DNA from: Spirogloea muscicola
Taxonomy: Eukaryota; Streptophyta; Zygnematophyceae; Spirogloeales; Spirogloeaceae
DNA: 26,066 nucleotides
Reading direction: 5' to 3'
NCBI GenBank assembly: GCA_009602725.1
Contig: WELB01000129.1
Location: 182,322-208,387, forward strand
In this document: positions 18,603 through 26,066 of the stretch, one piece after another
Numbering within the stretch: position 1 is the first letter of the stretch
How the letters are laid out: each line of letters opens with the position of its first letter
Program-made: the position numbers and the translations under genes
Notes under the pieces: generated by a model
Seen by the model: only the letters and a program-made list of their open reading frames with translations
The model's database searches: none
Told to the model about the DNA's origin: nothing

Positions 18603-19309
18603 GTATGTTGCGGCGAAAATGTCGTCGAGGGAAGAGTCCTCATGCGGCGATAATCCTGAATTTCAATGTCGACATTCTTGGAGGTTTCCTTGGAAGCATA
18701 AGCAGCGGGGAAATGTCACCCGAGCTGCTTCTAATACGTTGAAAAGCATCACCCATGATGCGGGAGAGCACCTGCGATGCATGCGCTGCCTGGATGAACA
18801 AGCCGATTCTGCAACATAGCCGCACTGACGACTTTTGGTCGTTGACAGACGGAAGCAGGCCAAGCCTTGGAGGCCGTTGTCTCTTCCGTCCAAGATGGAA
18901 ATGGGACCTCGCACAAGCTGGCAGAACCCCTCATGATCACCATAACCAAGTCTCCAGTGTACGCAGTCTACCCTCTTACTTACATTCAGGTGGGTAAGGA
19001 TTTGCTCGGGCACAACGAAGAGATTCTTTCCAAGCAATCTCTTTTGCTTCAGCAGCCATAAGCCGCGTCACTTGAGCATACCCTCAATCCGACAGGATAA
19101 ACATGTCATTACTCAAGGCAGACATACTCACTGAAGTCAAACAATGCAGCAGGCAAACATGCTCTGAAATATGTACAGTTGAAAGAAGCAAGTGACCTCT
19201 GCCTTGAGCAGACGTGGCTGCTCCGCAGCACTTCGTGCGTGCTTTGGTGTGCTTGTGGAAGTGTACGCCCTGGTCTGACCACGGTTTCCCTGCAACTCTC
19301 ATCTGGCAG

Positions 19310-19435
19310 TCCTTCAATGGCAAGCCATATGAGGAGGTGGTACTAACAAAGCATTGCGATGATGGTGACTCAGCCAGCAAGCCCACCTGTGGGTGGTTCC
19401 TCAATCCAGATGGTTCTCATGTCTATGCTAGCCAG
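19310..19435 (+). pseudogene. HAP2: HAP2 exon 3, 'TCGW' block
   Basis: 42 intact codons between acceptor ggcag and donor gtgaat: SFNGKPYEEVVLTKHC, DDGDS, PTCGWF, NPDGSHVYASQ. The preceding exon (ends YPLTYIQ at 18989, donor gtgggt) and this one join in phase 0. This is among the most conserved HAP2 segments and was decisive for the identification. Confidence 0.88.
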
Positions 19436-19672
19436 GTGAATGTATTAATTATTCCTTTTCCGTAGTGGGAAGCATGTGATTTTAGAAGAGGCTCACTTAC
19501 TCCACTGCAGATTTCAGTAATTCTGACCACAGGTCTGCAATTCAATAGGGATTTTGCATATAACGTTTGGTTGTGTAATAATAGCTGACGCAAGGCGTGG
19601 CATGACATTTGGAGTGCATGCGTTTCTTCAGCACTACTGTCTTTGACGTGTCCTGGGAATCCAAAACTTCAG

Positions 19673-19778
19673 GACTTTTGCTGTAAATGTGGGGCCGATA
19701 GTGCATTCGACCAGTCTATTTTGGGCACCAGTGGTGGCAGTTACTGAGCGCACCTGGACTGTAATCTTTGCAGCCAAG
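19673..19778 (+). pseudogene. HAP2: HAP2 exon 4 with in-frame TGA
   Basis: Reads DFCCKCGAD...GGSY, then TGA at 19745-19747, then AHLDCNLCSQ in the same frame, ending at donor gtttct (19779). The family has GFCC, so Gly is replaced by Asp, and a basic residue stands where the TGA is. A single C-to-T change (CGA to TGA) would explain the stop. The next exon (19980, LFLGGIPASAHCLRF) joins in the expected phase, so the TGA is not an intron artefact. Confidence 0.8.
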
Positions 19779-20527
19779 GTTTCTTGTCTTACACCTCCTA
19801 AGATTGATTCAAACACACGAAAACCTCCTCTTAAGTAGCTGTGCATATGGTAAAGCGGATAGCAGAGCGGCGTTGTTAATCAAGGGAGAATGGACTATGC
19901 TCAGCGAGTAGTCAGGCCATTGTTACTTTTATTGAACGAGTGACACGGTAGCAATTTTGCAGATTTGTATATTTTGCAGGTCTTTTCTTAGGTGGGATCC
20001 CAGCTAGTGCCCACTGCCTTCGCTTCTCTGACACCTGGCAAGAAAACAAGATGCCAGCGAAATCCAGATGTGGCACTTGCTCGGTTGGTGCTAAGTTATT
20101 TGCTGAGATATGAGTACAGTATCGGTGCGTCACAGCGGCGTGTGCAATTTCTCAAGCTGCTTCAAGCACATTAAGAGCTCCAAACATAAGCACAGGTCAT
20201 GCTCATGTAACAGGAGCCTGTGACACCTGCCTTACCTTATGACGTACCATCTGCTAAATAGCAGCATGCCTATTGCCTCAAAGGTATCCGACTTATGAGG
20301 TTGGCCCTGCTACACTGGAGTTCCAATTACAAATCACAAAAGCAAAGGTTGACGAAGAAAGTTCATCAGCAGTATGTTCCTACAAACTTTCCCTGGTGTG
20401 ATGTTGTATCTTTTGGTCTAGAGCTGGGCATGTAATCCCTAGATCCGTATCCTGGTGCTATTTACACGTATTGCCACTTGGCCAGGCTTTATAAATCATG
20501 TTTCTTTCTCATTTTATGTCCTCCAAG

Positions 20528-20662
20528 GAGGTGTTGACACTGAGTGCGAGCTCGCCAGTGGCCCTGAATAAGGACCGCATTATTAGCGCAACTCTAATCG
20601 GGGACTTCATCACCTACACGCAGCTTCCTGTCCTCGCATCATACTACCTCTCAGTCCCTCAG
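20528..20662 (+). pseudogene. HAP2: HAP2 exon 7
   Basis: 45 intact codons from acceptor ccaag to donor gtgagg: EVLTLSASSPVAL, then DRIISATLIGDFITYTQLPV and ASYYLSVPQ. The LxGD and P-L-x(4-5)-L-x-V/I-P pattern is characteristic of HAP2. It is phase 0 on both sides. Between 20160 and 20527 no exon could be placed. Confidence 0.85.
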
Positions 20663-20855
20663 GTGAGGTGGCGCTTGATACATGAGCATGCAGCGCTTGC
20701 AACTGCTTGCAAGACCTGTTCAAGCAGATGCTCACATTTACATCACATTGCATCATCTCATAGTTGGACACAGAATAATGGCAAAGCGAAGTCATCATGG
20801 CCCCCACACTGTATTACACTGATCTGAAACATCTTAACACACTGCCGCTACACAG

Positions 20856-21050
20856 ATGGTGGGTGTCAGTCCTAGCAACCTGACAACAAGTGTGACGGGG
20901 TCGTTGCTTCTCGACAAGTCTGTCTATACTCTTGATGGTTCTGAATATAACAAAGTCGGGAGCAGCTTTGCTGCCTTCCGTTACGAAGCGTCTCGATGTC
21001 AGAAGCAGGTTGGGAGCTGCCTGGCCAATCAGCTGGCGGACTACGCCAAG
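20856..21050 (+). pseudogene. HAP2: HAP2 exon 8
   Basis: 65 codons from acceptor acacag to a GC-type donor (gcaagt, 21051). Reads GSLLLDKSVYTLDG, then SEYNKVGSSFAAFRYEASRC, SCLANQL and ADYAK. The family has Cys two positions after DG-x in this block (DG.xCxK); here it is Tyr (TAT), a change one G-to-A transition from TGT. The other two cysteines are kept. Confidence 0.85.
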
Positions 21051-21144
21051 GCAAGTATAACAACCTGCAACGGCAAGCCCTGGAGGTTTGTTGCCACCTT
21101 AATGACTCTACATCATTACATGTTACTTGACGTTGGCTCTGCAG

Positions 21145-21225
21145 GCTGATGCCGGTAGGGTAAGCCGGGGAGATACCCCATAGTATGCCCTTACAGCCAT
21201 GGGAGCAGTGTCGCCATACATTGCT
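21145..21225 (+). pseudogene. HAP2: HAP2 exon 9 with in-frame TAG
   Basis: From acceptor ctgcag the frame reads ADAGRVSRGDTP, then TAG at 21181-21183, then YALTAMGAVSPYIA up to donor gtaagt. HAP2 proteins have a P-(hydrophobic)-Y motif here, so the TAG replaces that hydrophobic residue. The exon is 27 codons, phase 0 on both sides, and joins correctly to 21399 (GDGNLSIAIVVDQ). Confidence 0.75.
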
Positions 21226-21398
21226 GTAAGTGGGCTGGTCCACCACCATTTAGGCTTGACGTATCTACAAGCTTGTGTACAACCTTTTGGGCCACTAAGT
21301 GTCGATGTTGCCGTGCAAATCAAGCGGTGGCTTTGTCAGGGCCTCCTGATCAGCAAGGATCTGCCCTCACCGTGTTGTGATTACCATTTGTGTACCAG

Positions 21399-21772
21399 GG
21401 TGATGGTAATCTCAGCATAGCAATAGTAGTGGATCAAATACTGAACTCCCTAGTCATTTTGGAACTCAACGCCGATAATATCACTTACCTTGTCAACAAG
21501 TACGTAAAGAAAGCACTTCTAGACCACCAATGTGCTGTTATGCCTTCTCCAGTTTGCAACACAGCGTCTGTTGACTGACATAGCTGATAAAGCTGATGTA
21601 ATTTCACAGCCTGCTTATGGCTTGCTAGTTCTTGTCACCTGGGCTTGGCTGCAGATCTCCCGGTCAGATAATCAATGCAACGCTCCCAGATTTCGAGGCA
21701 ATCTCTAGCTCCGGGAAGATGGTCGTCCTCGTTCGCAATACAGGAGGCATTGTGGCTGACTACATCGTCTCT
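21399..21772 (+). pseudogene. HAP2: HAP2 exons 10 and 11 (domain before the membrane-proximal part)
   Basis: Exon 10 is 21399-21499 (donor gtacgt) and reads SLVILELNADNITYLVN. Exon 11 is 21655-21772 (acceptor gctgcag, donor gtacgt). The codon split across the intron is AA|A, giving K before SPGQIINATLPDFEA, then GKMVVLVRNTGG and DYIVS. Both are free of stops. The next block (NCSEGIAPI) is readable at 22060-22089, but no acceptor in the right phase precedes it, and the gag remnant begins immediately after. Confidence 0.85.
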
Positions 21773-22100
21773 GTACGTCTGACTCGTTGATGGCGCCCTC
21801 ATGCTAGAACAGTTACAACCACGACCATGCAATACATCTATGCCTGTCTAGCCACATGTGTTGAGCTATACCTGTTTCATATCCATAGTTTTCTAGCCAC
21901 ATCTAACTCCGCTGCTGGGTCATCAGATTCTGATTAAGCTGCAACCTGCAACCTAAGTATCATAAGTGACCAGCCCCGCCATTCAAGGCAGCAGAGCTGA
22001 TAAGATGCTGTCCACGCTATTGCACCTAAACCAGGGCGGTGTTTGTTTTACATATGCAAAATTGCTCTGAAGGGATTGCTCCAATTGTTGTTTGTGAGCA

Positions 22101-22814
22101 TCACCAACTACCTTGACGGCTTGAAGCGGTTCTGCAGATTTGCCTGTAGAAAGTCAGGTTCATGAAGATTTTGTTCACTGCAACATCGGTGTCGCCTGCG
22201 AGGCACTCAACACCGATCTCAGTAACAGACTCGTTAGGCTTGCGGGGAAACCGCATCAATTCCTGCTGATGCTTAATATTGTCTTCAGGAGAATGATAAG
22301 CAAGACGATTGAGCATCTCTTGGACTGGATCCTTTAACAGCTGAGGGCCTCTTGCCTTCTCCTCTGCAGATGCATCGTCTGCTGTGGGGGTAGTCATGGT
22401 TAGAACGGTTCCCTTCAACCTCCTAAACACATTACTGGCCTCCCCACTTAAGTAACGACTCAATAACCGCATTGCCTTTTTGCGGCTAATGGCACAGCCG
22501 TGCATCTCATAGTGACAACACTCGGCTAGATAGTGCTCCTGGATATCTGCAAGTGAGGCACCACCAGGAATACCTGTATAACGTGGCTTCTCGCCTTGAG
22601 ACATGTTGGCGGAACGGTGCTTCGGGATATGTACTGCTCGAGTGGGAGGTTCCGCCTCAGGTTGCTCGGGGACACTATCACCAACCACAGGAACAATATT
22701 AAAAGGATCAACACCAACCACAGGAGCAATATCTAAAGGATCAACACCAACCACAGGAACAATATCCGATGAGTTAATGCCCGACTCTAGGGTCCGACCA
22801 GACCTCAAGTCCAT
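22101..22814 (-). pseudogene. Retrotransposon Gag N-terminal fragment
   Basis: 237 minus-strand codons starting MDLRSGRTLESG. An imperfect tandem repeat follows (VPVVGVDPLDIAPVVGVDPF), then RYTGIPGG, HYLAECCHYEMHG, and RLLSRYLSGEASNVFRRLKG, the latter being the typical Gag capsid 'RYLSG.A..WFRRLK' signature. An acidic linker and a helical stretch complete it. No zinc knuckle or pol follows: the frame ends at 22101, where HAP2 sequence begins. It belongs to a different family from the Gag at 9511. The upstream Met at residue 71 could be the real start. Confidence 0.75.
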
Positions 22815-22829
22815 ACACCATATCCCAAA

Positions 22830-23340
22830 TGAGTTCTAGTTACCACACAAGAGAATGCAGAACAAGTCGTTCTCGGCTCTGTAAATGTGTGTGCGAGCAA
22901 CAAGACGTTCACCAAGTAGTACTAAATGCAGGTCTGAGATCGATTGATCGTAACACGTTCCGTAACCAATTTATAGTAACTCAAGTCAGAACGGGGGCCT
23001 AGCCCAGCCTATCTACTTGGTAACGGGGGCCAAGCCCAGGCCTATCTATTTCGAACAGGCTCCAAGCCTTGTGTCGACGAGTGTCCAAACAAGGATGCAG
23101 TATGCACTCTAACAAGGAACAACAGATGCTGGATGTATGCAACACCTCAGAGCAACGCAAGATTATGCTTGCCAGTTGCCCAACAACACACGAGGTCACA
23201 ATCTTTGTGTCTTACCACGTGTGTCCGGTCTTACGCGCCGGTGACGGAAGCTCCTCGGAGGTAAGGCTCTTTAGCGGCAAATGCGTGAACACCTATGCCA
23301 CGCCCTCCTGGCGTGACACTGTACGCTCGCACTACGCTCG
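22830..23340 (-). repeat. Probable LTR or leader of the minus-strand gag element
   Basis: On the minus strand, 22816-22827 reads TGGGATATGGTG, two bases inside a TCA end at 22830. That geometry equals the primer sites at 8960 and 18026, but the sequence is a poor match to TGGTATCAGAGG. A TATA-like CTATAAATT lies at 22969-22976 (minus), and a 32-bp tandem duplication at 22991-23054. The outer end of the LTR could not be found, and the putative primer site touches the first Met of the gag frame, so this call is tentative. Confidence 0.35.
22991..23054. repeat. 32-bp tandem duplication
   Basis: Two units, acgggggcctagcccagcct... at 22991 and acgggggccaagcccaggcc... at 23023, each ending in atctaYtt. 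Both contain a short GGGGGCC..GCCC foldback. Confidence 0.8.
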
Positions 23341-23354
23341 TTGTTGCAACCAGC

Positions 23355-23465
23355 GGCGATGGTGGCGGCAGTGACGGCAGCAGCAGCAGCGACGACGGCA
23401 GCGGCAGCAGCAGCAGCAGCAGCGACGGCGACAGCGGCGGCAAGCGGCGGTGGCGACAGCGGCAA
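23355..23465. repeat. Trinucleotide-rich tract (CAG/CGG type)
   Basis: Runs of gcagcagcag, gacgacggcagcgg and agcggcgg produce open frames on both strands with Ala, Ser/Gly or Leu runs. Those frames are products of the repeat, not genes. Confidence 0.8.
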
Positions 23466-23830
23466 AAGCCAGAGGAAGAAAAGAGCCGAGAAAGACTTGT
23501 CTCGGCTCCTCCACACCCTTATGCTTGGTCAGGAGGAAATACATTGTTTAATGGAGTGAGCTATGCAACTCATCTCACCCCAAGCCTCAAGGCCAGTGTG
23601 GCCTGAGACACACTCCTACCATTGTCCTACCATTTCCCACTACGACATAGCTAGCCGATTAGCCACGGCTCGTCAAGGTAAATCACACCTTTCCGACGCG
23701 CTTGCGGGGGCTTCCTCGGTCTATGATTGAGGGCCTCTGTGTGTGTGGTGGGGGTGGCAAGAAAGGCACTGCTCACTGGTGTCAGAAGTTGACATGGGCG
23801 GCGATATGCCTGCACGCCGTAACCAGGCTG

Positions 23831-24052
23831 GCACGGCTAGTTGATTGGGTTGGGCTTTCCCGTGTCCGGCGGAAATGGGACAACTGTTTGGGTGGTGCTC
23901 CCGCGGAAGACGGAATACGAGCAGCGATTGGGGCATACACCCGCGTCCAGCGGAACGTGAGCAGCGATTGGGTGATTAAGCCCGCGTCCGACGGGACGTG
24001 AGCAGCGATTGGGGAATGCTCTCCCGTATCAAGCGGGAGTGGGCGGCAATTG
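23831..24052. repeat. 41-bp minisatellite, about 5 units
   Basis: Units start near 23831, 23878, 23919, 23959 and 24000, with a degraded unit at 24041. Lengths are 47, 41, 40, 41 and 41. The core is gagcagcgattggg, then a variable middle, then cccgcgtccRRcggRacgt. The period is not a multiple of three, so no repeat protein is kept. Confidence 0.85.
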
Positions 24053-24062
24053 AATTCGAACG

Positions 24063-24790
24063 TTGTCAAGTGGTACTTCGGCGATAACTGGACACCATTG
24101 CTGACCAAAGCGAGTGGGAGGTTCCGCGGCCGCGTCATCTCTTCACACCAAGCCGATGGATGACCTGTCTAGAATCTCCACGCGTGCAGCCACCTCCGCG
24201 TCCAAGTCAGCACCGACACGAATCGACCACCGACGGGACGGCGCACGGCAGGGCCAAAATCGCTTAGCAGCTACGAAGGGGCCAGAAGAATCGCAGCAGA
24301 GCGAGCCCGGCTTCCAGCGGTCCTTTAGGAACTCTTTACGGGCTGGCCGTTCACCGCCCTTGCCCCCCCTGTCATGAAATATCCCGTCGGTGGCTTAGTC
24401 ATGTCGGTCCGACAAAACATGTGAGGTGGCACAACACGCGGACGACTGAGACACGTCACCTATCTAATACTGTAAACCAGAATTCGCAAACACAGCACCT
24501 CTAGCTCAACTCAGGTCGCGTAAGTGTGGATTTGTCTTTGGCACTATCGATTACACATCAACAGGCCAACCCCATCCTACAATCTCAACAACTCAAACAC
24601 CCGTGCGTATCTGCCGCTGGACCGTAGATTTGGTATCCAAGAGGCAGCCCCAGCCTACCACCCGAAACCGCTCAAAAGCCCAAGAGAAGCCAAAAAGCCC
24701 TACGCCTGCTTTGATGGGTGTGCTCCCACCTTGACGAGTGAAGGCGGGTACCGGTCAGGCTAGCGGCGGGTAAAGGTGAAAGGGTAAGGG
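24063..24790. other. Unassigned region
   Basis: Moderate-GC DNA with one plus-strand open stretch (about 24114-24377) of low-complexity Ser/Arg/Ala composition. No family is recognised. I see no HAP2 exon, LTR terminus or RNA gene here. Confidence 0.45.
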
Positions 24791-24796
24791 AATAGC

Positions 24797-24882
24797 AATC
24801 CCAGGCTACACTGGCCTTGGGGATTAAGGGTGGAGGGGCAGGTCGGAAATAGTGGTCTCAGGCTACACTGGCCTTGAGATCG
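24797..24882. repeat. Two related hairpins
   Basis: aatcccAGGCtacactgGCCTtggggatt (24797-24826 region) and ggtctcAGGCtacactgGCCTtgagatc (24853-24882 region) share the core but differ in the outer stem: CCC pairs with GGG in one, CTC with GAG in the other. The spacing is about 56 bases. The function is unknown. Confidence 0.6.
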
Positions 24883-25109
24883 AGGAGAAAAGATCGTGTA
24901 TTAGAAAGGAATGTAGGCCAAATGGCCAGGTACAAAGGCAAGCACATCTAAAAATCTACATAACCTACAAGGGGGAGGGGGAGGGGGAGCCAAATGGGCC
25001 AAAGAGCCTGCTCCAAAGAAAACAGAACCATTCTTTCCGACCGAAGATAAGTAAGCGGAGGGCTGGGACCGAGTAGTTCACTCGGTCCAGTTTCCTCCTT
25101 TGAGCCGAC

Positions 25110-25220
25110 TTGCCGCCGCCGCCGCCGCCACCGTCGCCGCCGTCGCTGCTGTTGTCGTCGCTGCCATTGTCGCTGCCGCCGTCGCCGCTGCTGTCGTCGT
25201 CGCTGTCTCCGCCGCCGCCA
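25110..25220. repeat. Trinucleotide-rich tract (GCC/GTC)
   Basis: Degenerate ccgccgccg and gtcgtcgct runs give open frames of Ala/Val, Pro/Leu or Ser/Asp on both strands. These are repeat artefacts. A G-rich run (gggggagggggagggggag) lies shortly before, at 24970-24989. Confidence 0.8.
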
Positions 25221-25437
25221 CCGCTGAACAAGCAGCGGACATCGAGCGAGCGCTCCGGACGTGCCAGGAAGGCACGGGCTGGCGCGTTAGGTCGCTTCTC
25301 TGCTTGAGGAGCCTTCTACCGGCGAACTCCGTCAACCGGTACGTAAACCGGTGATTTGACAAGACACACGTGATCTTGCTTTATCCCCATCCATTGTATT
25401 GACTGCATATTCGTGAGCATTCTGTACTGACCTAAGA

Positions 25438-25577
25438 CCCTTCATTGGGCGTGAGACTTTTCGGTCCGAAGTCCCTTCATTGGGCGTGATACTGTTCGGT
25501 CCGAAGTCCCTTCATTGGGCGTGATACTGTTCGGTCCGAAGTCCCTTAATTGGGCGTGATACTGGTTCTGTCCGAGC
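25438..25577. repeat. 35-bp tandem repeat, four units
   Basis: Units at 25438, 25473, 25508 and 25543 read cccttcattgggcgtga, a short middle, then tcggtccgaagt. The middle two differ by no more than one base and the outer two are more diverged. Expansion from the centre is likely. Confidence 0.92.
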
Positions 25578-26066
25578 CCGTAGTAGGGCGTTCTCATTTC
25601 CGTTACTATTTCAAAGACCGATACCGACACTGAAACTGTTACGGTGACGGCTATTGGCCATCAGTTTCGGATCTAGTCCTTGCATCGCTATCATTGCTTG
25701 GTGTCTCGGCTGCCTCTTTACTTAAATGGAAAACATCCATCACAAGCTCCGTTTTACCTTCCCATTCCGACATTACACTATCTATTTCGTTTCCAGCTTA
25801 GCAATATGCAAATTTCTCGTTCTCTATTTTCCTTTCACAAGGTTTGGCGTTGCTGGTCACGTGGATTCAATGTTGTCACCTGCATTTCACACACCTCTCT
25901 CCTATCGACGTTAACTAGCAACCGACACCATGTAGCACGACACCCCCCCCCTTTTGGGACAATGAAAACAGCGCTTCCAAATTGGCGTGAGGAAATGAGG
26001 CGGTGAGGGGGGTGCGTGGCCACGCCGCAGCCGCCGCGGTGGCCCGGCGCCGCCGGCCGGGCCGGC
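25578..26066. other. Unassigned right end
   Basis: Moderate-GC DNA to about 25985 with no recognised gene, then a very GC-rich tail (gccgccgcggtggcccggcgccgcc) that resembles the GC-rich part of the LTRs elsewhere in the window. It may be the edge of another element. Confidence 0.4.

Larger units (their letters stand above)
18326..22093 (+). pseudogene. HAP2: HAP2/GCS1 gamete-fusion protein gene, decayed copy
   Basis: HAP2/GCS1 is the membrane fusogen that merges gamete plasma membranes. Exons I can place: 18326-18602; about 18859-18989; 19310-19435; 19673-19778; 19980-20037; about 20096-20160; 20528-20662; 20856-21050; 21145-21225; 21399-21499; 21655-21772; about 22048-22093. Family motifs appear in order: DCQKKVVISITVSNGQ, TKSPVYAVYPL, CDDGD..KPTCGWF, FCCKC, LDC, SAHCLRF, SATLIGDFITYTQLP, LLLDK..TLDG, AFRYE, SLVILELNADNITYLVNK, SPGQI, DFEA, VRNTGG, NCSEGI. 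Most junctions have matching phases; donors at 20038 and 21051 are GC type. Decay: no start codon, in-frame TGA (19745) and TAG (21181), lost conserved residues, no exons for the rest of the ectodomain, membrane segment or tail. Family identity is firm; non-function is inferred. Confidence 0.88.

Noticed and set aside
19745-21183. Alternative genetic code (as in some ulvophyte algae) explaining stops inside HAP2
   Set aside because: Both TGA and TAG occur in frame. Known green-algal recoding reads TAA/TAG as Gln, and the family positions here expect a basic and a hydrophobic residue. The gene is also missing both ends.
23231-23516. Leu-, Ala- or Ser-run open frames around 23355 and 25110
   Set aside because: They are produced by trinucleotide repeats and are open on both strands.
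23831-24052. CRISPR-like array
   Set aside because: The units are a degenerate 41-bp minisatellite with variable middles shorter than the repeats, in a eukaryotic nuclear context, with no cas genes.

Overview
This is a transposon-rich stretch of a eukaryotic nuclear genome, most likely a green alga. The evidence is spliced genes with GT-AG and GC-AG introns, GC-rich Ty3/gypsy chromovirus elements, an R2-like LINE (non-LTR) relic, a small AT-rich mitochondrial cox3 insertion, and a spliced HAP2/GCS1 gene whose blocks read closest to green-algal HAP2. The lineage is an inference. No bacterial operon structure and no RNA gene was recognised.

Layout. 1-341: end of a minus-strand LTR cut by the window edge. 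342-2600: low-GC, apparently single-copy DNA with no gene I can name. 2625-2898: LINE 3' coding remnant, with a solo LTR (2903-3588, perfect 5-bp target duplication GGCCG) just behind its stop codon. 4412-6535: a dispersed repeat ('X') split by a second solo LTR (4543-5065, minus strand, near-perfect target duplication) and carrying a GC-rich insert with a 135-bp minisatellite. 7080-7245: cox3 insertion. 7376-7840: second copy of repeat X, followed by the start of an acidic ORF broken at 8096. 8096-15445: a nearly complete Ty3/gypsy chromovirus with LTRs of 862 and 877 bp, initiator-Met primer site, gag-protease ORF, RT/RNase H/integrase/chromodomain ORF and polypurine tract. 15446-15734: half of another LTR. 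15735-16600: second LINE relic (minus). 16640-18325: internal remnant, primer site and truncated LTR of a minus-strand element. 18326-22093: HAP2/GCS1 gamete-fusion gene in about 12 exons, carrying in-frame TGA and TAG codons and lacking a start codon. 22101-22829: minus-strand gag remnant that cuts HAP2 off. 22830-26066: repeat-rich DNA with several minisatellites and hairpins.

How it fits together. Four LTR families are present; three share TGTAA-type termini. Initiator-Met primer sites are clear in two of them. They have inserted into one another, into LINE relics and into or beside HAP2. The most notable content is the HAP2 copy. Its exon blocks and most splice phases are still readable, but it is broken at both ends by retroelements and carries premature stops, so it appears to be a decayed sexual-fusion gene (or a dead paralogue). 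Second is an unexplained domain of roughly 130 residues between the Gag zinc knuckle and the protease of the chromovirus.
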